A stretch of 64,000 nucleotides of DNA from assembly GCA_949358305.1 (NCBI GenBank), contig OX442314.1, positions 32,235,608 to 32,299,607 on the forward strand. The letters are read 5' to 3'. The notes beneath the pieces are model-generated. The model saw only the letters and a list, made by a program, of their open reading frames with translations, had not been told where the DNA came from and ran no database searches. Both the position numbers and the translations under genes were made by a program. Source of the DNA: Strigamia acuminata. Lineage: Eukaryota > Arthropoda > Chilopoda > Geophilomorpha > Linotaeniidae. Of this stretch, positions 21,056 to 31,448 are shown piece by piece; position 1 is the stretch's first letter, and every line of letters begins with the position of its first letter.

Positions 21056-21196
21056 GATGGCAAGAATGTTACAAAAAGAGAAGAAAGATGATAGGAAAGT
21101 TAGAAAAATAGGTAAAAAATACTAAAATGGGGAAAAACAAGATTTTTTAATTTTTTAATCTTACTTTAAATTCTAAAAATTCTAAAAATTGGGATA

Positions 21197-21214
21197 ATCC
21201 CGGCCGGGCCCCCA
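21197..21214 (-). other. E2 primer-binding site, tRNA-Pro type
   Basis: Minus-strand TGGGGGCCCGGCCGGGAT, 2 nt from the LTR. It differs from the E1 PBS by one base. An identical copy is at 15299-15316. Confidence 0.8.
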
Positions 21215-21216
21215 AG

Positions 21217-22702
21217 TGTTGCGTTCCTGGATGTTCCCAAAATATATGATAATAATAATTGCACAGAATATTAATCTAATTCAATGCAAAAGGTCCCGGT
21301 ATTCAACCTGTGGAAAGCAGTTGAATGCCGTAAAAGGTCTTCTATCGGGTTTGGCAGTTAAGTTGGTGTCTAGGGGTTTTTTGGCTGTTGGTTTTGTGTC
21401 TAGGGGTTCTTTTGGTAGCAAATGCAATAATAACAAGTAATTTAAAAAAGGATAAACAGTTTTATTAATGTTAAAATTAAGGAGTAATATGAATACAAGG
21501 GATAAATAAATAATTAAGTGAATATTGCTAAAGTTAAACAAAGAAATAAGAGAAAGGCGCGAGAACAATGGAATTGTTCGCGCGCGCGGAAACAATAAGT
21601 TTGGAAAATGGCGGCAACGGATCGCCGTGAAAATTGGTGCAAATGCACACAAACGGGCGCGGAATCGTGAGATTTCGCGATGTGATTCGGCTGTGGAGCC
21701 AGAATCGTGGCCAGCTAGATAGCCAGGCCAAAGTGGAGAATACGAGGTGTGAACCCTCGAGTTGAAACGGGAAATTCTCCGTTGAAAACTCACGAGTCCA
21801 ACTGGCGTGGTTCGCACTGTCGAATCCGGTTTTCAGGTCCGTTTCTTCTCGGTAAATTACCGTCGTCAGTAGGTCGAGCGTCGAGGTTTCGTCGGCTTTC
21901 GCGCGTCGTCCCTCGTCAACTCGGCGGCTGGCTGGCGTCGGTCTTCAACGTATATCACTCGAATTACCGTCGTCGGTGGCTAGCGTCGAGGTTTCGTCGG
22001 CTTGGCGCGCGTCGTCCCTCGTCGGCTTGGCGTGATCCGGGCGTCGGTCTACGATGGTGCGTATACGTTTATCTTCGGGCGGCGGCGGAAACAACGGTTG
22101 CTCGGTCCGTTGCACGTCGACTTCGTCGTCCGGGAAGGAGTCACTTGATGCGTATTGGCATCAAGCAAATCAGTTGAAACTTTGCAATATCTCACGGATC
22201 ACGGACAAAACAGTGTTTTTGGTTTGAACAAAGCTGTGTCGGTGTGAACGGTGTGAGGAGGAGGCAAAGAGTGAGTAATAAACGAATTTATTACCCAAAC
22301 TTTGGCCGGAAAATCGGCCGAGTGCGCATGCGTGGCATGCACCTGGCACACTTCGTGCCCAGCAACGGTGCAAATTAGGAGCTGGCCATAGCAACCCCCC
22401 AATTTGGCAGTTAGGTTGCCATGGCAGTCCTAACGGCTTCTGTTTAACAGCCGAAAGCACTTGGCAATTGCAAATAAAATGAGTATTTTATTTGCACAAG
22501 CAAGCAAAAAATATGTAATTATTTTAACAAATAATTCATTAAAAACACTAAAATAAATTGATTCCTTAAATTACCAATTTCTACTATTTCTAAATAATTA
22601 AAGGGACTGTAAAACAATTTATTTAACACATTAAATAGATTAAATTATTAATTTCTTATACTCCAAATATTCCAAATAAAAGGAACATTTGAGATCACAA
22701 CA
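21217..22702 (-). repeat. E2 5' LTR
   Basis: Same 1486-bp sequence as 15319-16804. The PBS follows on the minus strand. The right flank (from 22703) shows no cullin-5 sequence. Confidence 0.92.
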
Positions 22703-24500
22703 ATCATGAATTTATGCTTATTCAGAAACGAAGTAAATGTAAAAGGCATTAAAAATAAAAATTTTGTTTGATTTTGTTTTGGTACGGTACCGTACTGTAC
22801 TGTGCGTTTTGTTATGTTCTAGTTCAAAATTCCATTAAAATTTAGCTTGTTTTATTTATCTGTGTGGTTTATTTTGTTTACGTTCTGTTCCGTACTTAAG
22901 TGAGGAATTTTGTTCCGTACGTACGTGAGAATAGCCCATTGGTTATTCTTACGTACGTACGTAAAAATATACACTTTTTCAGGGGCCAATCCTGGGCTTT
23001 CCTGCGTGAAAGCCTAAACGTATGTCCGTATTCCGTACGTACGTAAGAATAGCCACGGCGTAATTTAATTCTTTTAATTTTTGGTCCAATAATAGACATT
23101 TTAGACCAAAAATCGACAATTTCAGCCTATAAAAAGCCTAATATCGGGCTAAAAAGTTTATTATCGGGCCATAAACATCGATTTTCGGTCTATAAACATC
23201 AATTTTTAAGCTAAAAACATCAATTTTTGAGCTGAAAAGGTTCATTGTAGTCCTAAAATAGTCAACTTCAGTTGTTCAAATCACTGATGATTCATACATT
23301 TGGTGATACTAAAAAAAAATTAGGTTTTTAAATTCAAGTCACTTAATCTATAGGTTCAAATTGGTAGCGCCGATGTCTCCAATTGTGTAAAACCAAAATC
23401 TCATAAGCTACACATTTTTATCAAAAAACCGTGAAAGCAACACATTTTTAATCAAAAAAGCATAAATTTAATACATTTTATCAAAAAAGCATAAATTTTC
23501 CATATTTCTTATAAAAAAAAAACATAAATTTTACATATTTAGGATCAAAACTGAACGGTTCAAACAATATTAAAATTTTTCGATGAAATTCCACCATTTA
23601 AACACAAAAATAAAAGCCCAAAACCCATTTATTTTCAAAATAAAATACCAAAATCCAACCAACACTTGATCGAAACGTTTTCCTGGATTTCCCATAATGC
23701 TTCAGCGGCAATTCAAAATGGAGGTGATCATCTGTGCAAAATATTCATCAGCAGAATATTCGTCCGCGATAATCCCTCATTCGTTCGTGTAAATTTTCCA
23801 AATTTTGGAAAAAAATACGATGGCCCTTCTGGGTCGTTCGCCGCCACAAAATCGAATTTTGCGCCATCTGTTGTCAAAACAGTGGCGCGACGAGATTGGC
23901 CGAATGGAAGAAAAGCGGCAAATGGTGACGTGTCTCTTCCACGGATACAACTCATTTTTAGTCGTCGATTCGGGCGAGTTTTCTAATTGATTTTGCAATT
24001 TGGATGAAATGACGGTGCAAAAATGTGAGAATAGACGCTAATTTAACTCGGGAATCGCGTGAGAGTATGAAACGTCGTATATCCGTACGTTTTAGTGGTT
24101 TTCGTACGGGATTATTTTCTTCAGGGATTCATCCGCGTGGCGAGTGGCGATCGGTTCTTATCGAGGCTTTTTGTCACAAGATCGGATCATCGTGCTTACG
24201 CAAGCCTACTTGAATACTATGCTTTATGGACGACGTCGTCGGTGGATACGTGTTCGGCTGCGATTTCGACTACACATCAACTGGAAATTGGGTAATTTAA
24301 TGAGAAATTTGATTTTTAAGGGATACCGGTAATGAAAAATGTTTACCAATTCAAGTACACTTGTGAATTCAAAACTACATTTGAATATAGAATATTTTTA
24401 CATTTTTGTCCAGCTTTAATCAAATTGGCGAATAAAATATCAAATATGGATACTTTTTTCAGCTACTCCCTATTTTAAAATAATGGGAGAAATATTTTTG
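22703..24500. repeat. Dispersed repeat region, related to 54300-56240; no gene recognised
   Basis: Blocks at 23350-23790 (gcgccgatgtctcc..., aaaatggaggtgatcat...) recur in direct orientation at 55020-55220 and 55990-56240. The block at 23845-23940 recurs at 54945-55020. The aatcgatgttt-type tract at 23100-23240 recurs inverted at 54320-54600. Several tacgtacgta palindromes lie at 22910-23050, including an inverted repeat with arms acgtacgtgagaata and tattcttacgtacgt. Short ORFs here (for example 23805-23990 plus) are open but recognisable as nothing. Confidence 0.6.
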
Positions 24501-24521
24501 AATAATTTGAATTTTTTTATT

Positions 24522-24806
24522 TTATTTTAGAGCTAATTCGAGTTTCATTGTGCGCCGCCATTTTATATTTGCACTGCGTGATATTTTTGTAGCATAAAGA
24601 TGCGCCATTTTTCTCGTGCTTTGCGATTTCGTTTGTGGGGACAGCAAATCCAACTCTCTACCTCCTCGTGGTTGTCCCTGGCCCACTGGTCGTTTGATCT
24701 GTGGTACCGAATGAGAGCTCTGGTTTATACTTGTTTTTGAATCGTCTTTTGAATTTTCAACACATTTTTTCAACATATTTTGGTATTGTAAGACTGCATT
24801 CACCAA
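24522..24806 (-). other. Short ORF (94 codons), unassigned
   Basis: Reads MVNAVLQYQNMLKKCVENSK, then a basic Ser/Gln-rich tail. It could be a further exon or 3' UTR of the candidate gene above. The flank holds an imperfect local duplication (aagactgcattc...gcagcattta at 24790-24890). No homology recognised. Confidence 0.2.
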
Positions 24807-24985
24807 AATGAGTGCAGCATTTATCTAGTGCAATATTCTGCAGACAATATTTGTACTTTAAGACTGCATTCCAAAGTACGATTGCAGCATTTACAAATTG
24901 TGCATTTTAAATCTAAAAATTAGAAGATTCACTATTTCATTTCTTCTGGGTGGTATCTTGTTGAATAACTAGAATAACTTGAAAT

Positions 24986-26049
24986 TCAGGGTGTCCAACC
25001 TGCGCCCCAACTTGGCTGGATGTCCGGCTCTGGTATCCACATCCAGTCGGCTACAAATAGTGGTCCTTCGTAATGACTAAACGAAAAAAATATAATTTTA
25101 AAAAAATTGTTCATGTTTGATAGTTCTAACATATTTAGGATATAGAGTTGTTGGCTTTTATTTGCTCTGCAACTGTCGCACCTAAAACGGTTGTATTTTA
25201 TAAAAATATAAAAATATAAAAAAAATTAAAAAAATAAAATAGTTGAATTATTAGAACTTACTGTATTGTTTCTGGTAATGGAAATGCTCCTAAGATGTAG
25301 ATCTGCATTGTTCATCTTTTCGTGGGAAATACAGTTGCCACTAATAGATAGATGCCCATCTAAAACATAAAATTAAACGCCCGGGCGTTTAAACGGGGCG
25401 GTACGGTAAGTTAGTAGTTAACACCATTAAATCCGTATGAAATCTTGATTTCCTGACTGCTTAACTTTCTACATGAACTATGGTTGCGCTGAATAAATGT
25501 ACCATATTATCGTTTTCTAACTAAAAAGAAAAAAAATTAAAAATAATGTACACTGTACATACCTGAAATACGTACATTTTATAAAATGATTTTATAAAAA
25601 ATGAAATACCTCAAACCTAATTAATTTACGGCATTTTTTTGAGCTGCAATTAACTACGAACGTTCCCGATATAAAAACACAGTGCTCAAAGGTGTAGCCT
25701 TTTGGAACTGCGACATTGCACAAATTACATACGATTAACTTGCCAGGTGGAATGGCCATTTTATAGGTGGTTTCTGTTGTTTTATCCGAAACTGCGTCTG
25801 AATAAACGATTCCAAATAACTTGTTCTCGGAGGTGTTTTCCTCTAGTTTTTTTATGGCCATAGCTGCCAACGAAAATGCATTCGCGGCATCGGCTGAAGT
25901 GGTTGATGCCTCGTAAGCTGCATCCCATGCTGCCGAAGCGGAGTTGTATAATTCACTCCTGGTGTTTATTTTTTCAATTTTTCACTTTCTGTTGAAATCA
26001 CTTTTGAAATGGGCACTAAACTTGGTGGACGAGAATATTTATACGTCAT
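24986..26049 (-). CDS. Candidate multi-exon gene of unknown function
   Basis: Possible exons on the minus strand: 26049-25630 (starts MTYKYSRPPSLVPISK, ends ...FVVNCSSKKC at donor C|GTAAAT); 25359-25262 (acceptor TTTTAG; HGHLSISGNCISHEKM to donor ACA|GTAAGT); 25181-24986 (CDSCRANKSQQLYIL...IQPSWGAGWTP stop). CNLC, HC, NC and CDSC pairs hint at metal binding. Problems: an A-run at about 25970 needs one extra base to keep frame, and the exon 2-3 phase does not fit. It may be a decayed gene. No family recognised. Confidence 0.35.
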
Positions 26050-27143
26050 ATTGATTTGCATAAAATATAAAATAAAATTTTCACATAAGTAATTAAACTA
26101 GTTGTCAACCGTCAATATTGCGTCTAAATATTTTGCAAACAACTTATCCTTTTGCCACCTCACAACGTGCTAAAAGGTTATGATTAAACAACTATAAATG
26201 AAGGGAGTTCTTATTGCTGTGAGGTCAGTGGGAGTGGTCATGACCGGCTCAAATTTAAATTTAGGTGTAAAAATGTTGACTAACAGAATGGGAAAAAAAC
26301 TACACAATAATGCAAAAACAGCACTAAATAAATAAAAACAGGTTCCTGATTTGCTTGATCAGCATTTCCAGTTCACTTTGCTGATTTTTAAATCAAAATA
26401 TCACACTTTAGGTGTTGGTGTTATTTTATAAGTAAATATTGTAAGTAAACTTTAGTAAATACTGAAACAATGAAAATAAATGTAGAAAAATAGTAGTAAA
26501 TATTAGCTAAATTTTGCAGTAAGCCTACATTTGTAAAACGAGACATTGCAGGAAAAATAGCAATGCAGTAAAGTAATTTACAAAAATCAACATAAAACTT
26601 TACAGTAAAAATTAAAATCGACACATTTAATTCAGGCAATATGGAATTGCACAAAATGTAATACTGGCATGTATAGCATTTATTATTTCAAAAATGCAAC
26701 ACTTTTAAATTGTAAATTAAACGGTACAAATTATGTATAATACGTGTAATTACTGTCAATTAGCTTAAAGTTTTAAAGACGTATTGGAAATGTTACAAAG
26801 ACTTGTAAGCAGACAACCTGAAGGCACACAGGGATCTCAACGCAGAAAGAGGAAGGAACTCTTGTTTGTGGATCTTTGTTATAATTGTTGTGACAACATT
26901 CCATTTAATGGCAGCCTTTCTATCTGTAGTAAACTAGTCTATAACTGTCTGAAAAGAAGAAAAATGCAGTGGCAAAATTAAAAAATTAAAAATTCTAAGA
27001 AAATACTTAAAAAAGGTGATTTTTAACTTGATTAAATTTGATTAACAAATAAATTTTCTAACGAATGATAAATTGGAATTACACGGTCTGATCAAGAACT
27101 AATTTAGCGACTTTAGCGTAATCCAAATCCTTCGCAAGTAGGT

Positions 27144-27802
27144 TCATTGTCTCTTGCGGTGAGATTTAGAATACTGTCGTCTATCTTGGCCGGCCCATAC
27201 TGAAATGCGTTCATCTGGACTATCTTCTAATCTACACTATTGTCGTCGATAGCAGCATCAGGAATCGGTCGCATTGGTACACTTGATGCATGCACTAACA
27301 TTCGCAAATTCTTTAGTAATTGCACTATAGGACTCTATCTAAATATCCCGGTTTGTTTTTATTCTTCGTGACGGGGTCACGAGGGATGTAAAGTTTGGAG
27401 TTGGGACCGTAATACTCCATGAATTGATTCGATGGCAATTCATCTGCTAAATCTATTCAAAGGGCGATTCCTGTTTCATAGGCCTAACAGCGAGCAACTT
27501 TGCTCGTGTTATAGCCTCCACCAACCAACACTAACAAAGGCAAATTATACATCTTAACAAACTCCAGACATTTAACATTTACCATGGCCATTAATCGTCA
27601 GATTAAAGCAACCAAGTCAATCTTTGGTTAACGAATCGGCGCCACCTTGCAAAACAATTACGTTAGGCTGGTAATGTTCCATAACTTTCAATTTGACTGA
27701 TTTAAATATTCGTTCAAATGAATCGTCATCAATGTCCTTCGGTAAAGGGAAATTTACAGAATAATGTTTGCCAGTTCCGGGGAAAAAAAATTACAGTCGT
27801 GT
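27144..27802 (-). pseudogene. HDAC1/2-like pseudogene, copy 1 (3' exon)
   Basis: After an acceptor-like CACAG the minus strand reads [36 protein letters not shown] and [14 protein letters not shown]. Stops and frameshifts then follow through the GGGGY region to a C-terminal tail. The family signature is class I histone deacetylase (Zn-dependent lysine deacetylase of nuclear corepressor complexes). There are at least a TGA after GADSLTKD and several indels. The exon has an intron-type acceptor, so it is a DNA-level duplicate rather than a retrocopy. Confidence 0.85.
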
Positions 27803-28780
27803 CTGTGAAATTTAGGTGTAAATATGTTGACTAATAGAATGGGAAAAAAACTACACAATAATGCAAAAACAGCACTAAATAAATAAAAACAGGTGACTAA
27901 AATTTGCTTGATCAGCATTTACAGTTCGTTTTGCTGATTTTTAAATCAATTTTTAAATTATGGTGTTATTTTATAAGTAAATATTGAAAAGTTTTAGTAA
28001 ATACTGAAACAATAAAAATAAATGTAGCAAAAATAGTAGTAAATATTATTCCAAAAAAAGAAAGATAGTTATTAAATTATAATTTCGTTTTCTTTCTTTC
28101 TTTCGCGATATGTGTATAGCGAGATGTTCATTATTTGGATCCCAACGCGAGTCGCTGCTTGTATGTCGTAAGTAATGACGACCAGCTGATTCGGTTTGTT
28201 GTCGTCTTCGGTGGCTGCAAATCCACTTCCATAAACGCTGTAATGTAAAAGACTAAAAAATTGGTTTATTAAATTAATTAAAAATGCCAAAATTAAAAAT
28301 GCTGAAAACAAAATTTAAAAGTACAAAAACGTTGAAACTGAAAACGTCAGAAATATAAAATCGCTGCTATTACTGCGCACCGTAAATATTAGCTATATAT
28401 ATTAGTAAATTTTGCAGTAGGCCTAGATTTGTAAAACGAGACATTGCAGGAAAAATAGCAATGCAGTGAGGTCATTTACAAAACTCAACATACATTAGCT
28501 GGTTTCATTTTATGTCATATCTATCAATATCCATACAGCTTCTTCTTGAATAAATGCACAGGAATTGAAGTTTGGATTAAATTTAATGTGATCGGCGAGC
28601 ATTTGTTGTGATCTTAAAGTTAAAAGAAAAGAAAATGAAGATAATAAAGATTAGTTAGTTATACAAATACTTTAACCTTACAAGTTAGATTAACAAATAA
28701 ATCTTCTATGAAATGATAAATTGGAATTACACGGTCTGATCAAGAACTAATTTAGCGTAATCCTTCTCCTAGTCTCAGGT

Positions 28781-29479
28781 TCATTGGGTCTTGCGGCGAG
28801 ATTTAGAATCCTGTCGTCTATCTCCATCTCCACTGTCTCTATCACATGCGATTCTCTTATCCCCATCCCGTACCGAAACGTGTTCATCTAGACTACGTTC
28901 TGGGCTATCTTCGTCGCTATTATCGTCGATAACAGCATCGGGAATCGGTCAGATGTGTACACTTGGTGCACGTGCTACCATTTGCAAAGTCTTAAATAAT
29001 TGCACTTGGACTACCTAAATATCCCAGCTTGTTTTTATCCCTCATTCCGGGGTTACGAGGGATGTGAAGTTTATAGTTGGGACCGTAATAAATCCATAAA
29101 TTCATTCGATGGCAATTTATCCACTAAATCGACACTGAGGACAACTCCCGTTTCATAGGCCCAACAGCGAGCAACGTTGCTCGTGTTAAATAGCCTCCAC
29201 CAACCAACACTATAAAAGGCAAATTTTAAGTCTTAACAAACTCCAGACATTTACCATGGCCTTTAAACTTTAGTCGTGAGATTAAAGCAGCCAAGTCGAT
29301 CTCTGGTTAACGAATCAGCGCCACTGTGCAAAACAATTACGTTCGGCTGGTAATGTTCCATAACTTTCGATATGACCGATTTAAATATTCGTTCGAATGA
29401 ATGGGCATCAATTCCCTCCTGTAAAGGGAAATTTACAAAATAATGTTTGCCAGTTCCAGGAAAAAAAATCATCGTTGTG
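28781..29479 (-). pseudogene. HDAC1/2-like pseudogene, copy 2 (3' exon)
   Basis: Begins after TTTTACAG with [17 protein letters not shown], then [18 protein letters not shown] and [10 protein letters not shown]. Frameshifts follow in the GGGGY/ARCW region, then YYGPNYKLHIPRNPG and an intact-looking acidic tail (DAVIDDNSDEDSPERS, DGDKRIACDRDSGDGD, stop at 28783-28781) typical of HDAC1/2 C-termini. The GG.AD metal/substrate segment is changed (HSGADS for QCGADS). Less decayed than copy 1. The 5' exons with most of the catalytic domain are absent. Confidence 0.87.
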
Positions 29480-30221
29480 TCTGTAAAACAAAAAAGTCAT
29501 TACTCTGACTGGTATGGTCTTACCCACGGTAGTCTGGAGATTGACTTTCATGGGAGGGATGCATACTCACGTAAAGGATTGAGACAGGGACTCCGGATTG
29601 TTAGGTTTTGGCCTTTAATCGTTGACTAGATGTCTGAGTCTCCCATCTACCCATCTGTGGCAGTGCTGTTGGGCACGCTCCACCAGCAACCTTCCCGTCG
29701 CACACAGGGCTATAACCCCATGGGTGACGTGGTCGGTTACTTCGGACAAACATTCTGCCGTACTTACCCCGTACGACCCATGTAGCCGCTTATGGAGGCA
29801 GCAACGGGCACATCGCCATGTCACTGAGCGTCACAGTGGTGAATGCAGAGAGACGCTGAGTCAGCAACAGGCATGGTTGCCTTTGCTGGCGTTGGGACCT
29901 TAGCAGCACACACTTCTCCCTCTTTACTGCACGTACTTCCTCTCTGCTCTCTCAGCAACGTCTCTCTCAAGGTTGAACGAGTTATTAGGTTTGGCCACTT
30001 GGCCAAAATGACGTCACTTCCTTAAATCAAAAAGGCGGAGCTGTTGGTGCTCTGACGTCAGTGGGCGCCCATTCAAAGTGTAAAAATGCCATAGTGTGCT
30101 TATTGGGCAAAATCATAAAGCAAGAATATACATATATTGACATGTTTTTTATTAAAGATTGTTTTATATGGATTGCATCATATTTATTGTTGCAAATTGT
30201 TTTTGGTTCTAATTGTTTTAC
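29480..30221. other. Intergenic region, nothing recognised
   Basis: Moderate GC, short ORFs on both strands without family signature. Two tgacgtca-type motifs near 30010-30060. It is the left flank of E3. Confidence 0.5.
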
Positions 30222-30225
30222 ACAC

Positions 30226-31235
30226 TGTCACGGCCCGGCATTAACGCGTAATGTAACTTTAACCCATTGTTGTGTTTGTTCGCGTTTTCCGTGAGTTCCT
30301 AGCTATGATTTGTTATCATTGTTTTGTTAAAACTCCCAATAAATCCTAAACCTAATATAATTTGAGTTTTGTCCTACCTTTATTTCCTATTCATGTTTAT
30401 CCTTTGATTTGGTCTGGTGTGGCTCAATTCTGCCACATCAGACTAGTCTAAGTCGTGTATTTCCTACTGTTACCCCTCCTAATTTCGTTTAGTTCATCCT
30501 ATCTAATTTAAATGTTTAGTCACTCGCGACTGACTCATCGCGATGATTATTCACGAGCGCGCCTGATTGGCTTACGCGTGCTTGACTCATGGTTCTCCCC
30601 TCGTTTTCTGTGATGGACTTGGCCCAAGTTCACTTCTGAGCTGTTTCAGCCAAGTCTGATCAGAAGGCGTAAGACCATGAGCTATCGTAAGTGCCTTAAC
30701 TGGCCGTTGTGCATTTGGCGACTTTTCCTGTGTTAATTCGCAGTAACTCCATGCCACGTAATTGTGCATGTTTGAGTATATCCATTATCATATCGCGTGT
30801 CTAAATTCCGCGTGTCATCTTTGATTCCTTTCCTTTCGATGTTCTTTTGTGTTTACACGAAGTTTTATGCCGCTGACGTGCCTCTGGACTAGAAATTAGA
30901 TTCAAGTAGCTAATGAGTTGTTTATTTCGTCTTTTGCGCGCGATTAGTGCGCGCTTGCTCGGTCTGGCCGCTCCGCCATTAGGGGTCCCTGCCAGATTAG
31001 CTTAAGCCACGTTAGCGTTGTTAAGTCCGCACGTGAGCATTACTTCTTCCACTTTTAAGGCTCCAACAAACTCGGTAATAATTCGTAACATGATCGAATA
31101 GGGGGTTAAGCTTGCCGCCACCCTTCAGGCTGCTTAACGTTGCCGGGCCCTTATTCGGGACCAGGCTCTCTTGTATCGTAACTGGCGCGTCTTTCAAACG
31201 CGGTTTCAAAGACCAGAAACAACCGGTTCATGACA
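30226..31235 (+). repeat. E3 5' LTR
   Basis: 1010-bp direct repeat of 41654-42663, bounded by TG...CA and the acac duplication, with the PBS 2 nt downstream. Confidence 0.95.
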
Positions 31236-31237
31236 CG

Positions 31238-31255
31238 TGGTGCCGAAACCCGGGA
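31238..31255 (+). other. E3 primer-binding site, tRNA-Phe type
   Basis: TGGTGCCGAAACCCGGGA, two bases after the LTR. It is complementary to the conserved animal tRNA-Phe 3' end (TCCCGGGTTTCGGCA plus CCA). Confidence 0.85.
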
Positions 31256-31448
31256 CCTTGTTGGAGTTTATTCAGTCTAGCGCATATAAACTAGTTGCTA
31301 TCTAACAAGCATTAGTGGCGTTTTTTAGAGACTATTTTGCCGAAAGGAAGGTTTCAGAGTAACTAACTCTTCATAGTACTTGCGTATCGTTTAATTACGG
31401 TGCGCATCATTTGCAGTGAGCTGTTATTACCCTTATTGTCTCACTAAT

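Larger units (their letters stand above)
15319..22702 (-). mobile_element. E2: pol-less LTR element
   Basis: 7384 bp with two 1486-bp LTRs (15319-16804 and 21217-22702) that look identical. They begin TGTTG and end CAACA. It has a tRNA-Pro-type PBS, one 1304-codon ORF and a PPT, with no protease, RT, RNase H or integrase anywhere. On the minus strand the LTR start TGTTGTGATCTCAAATGTTC matches the E1 start TGTGGTGACCTCAAATATTC, and the PPT core GGGGGGAAG and PBS class are shared, so E1-type enzymes could act on it. No target duplication is seen because the left side is joined to the truncated copy. Confidence 0.9.
26255..29479. repeat. Tandem duplication (units about 1.6 kb) carrying HDAC fragments
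   Basis: Unit 1 (about 26255-27806) and unit 2 (about 27807-29479) share aggtgtaaaaatgttgacta and the following 120 bp, the aatattg/actgaaac block, and the HDAC exon. Unit 2 has an insertion at about 28050-28390 with a possible minus-strand exon (acceptor TTTTACATTACAG at about 28240; frame VYGSGFAATEDDNKPNQLVV), not recognised. Unit 1 has unique sequence at about 26620-26990. Confidence 0.75.

Noticed and set aside
23805-23990. Plus ORF MEKNTMALLGRSPPQNRILR as a gene
   Set aside because: The same sequence recurs, broken, at 54945-55020 within a dispersed repeat; no splice partners or homology.
29615-30025. Short ORFs on both strands at 29.6-30.0 kb
   Set aside because: No family resemblance and overlapping on both strands.
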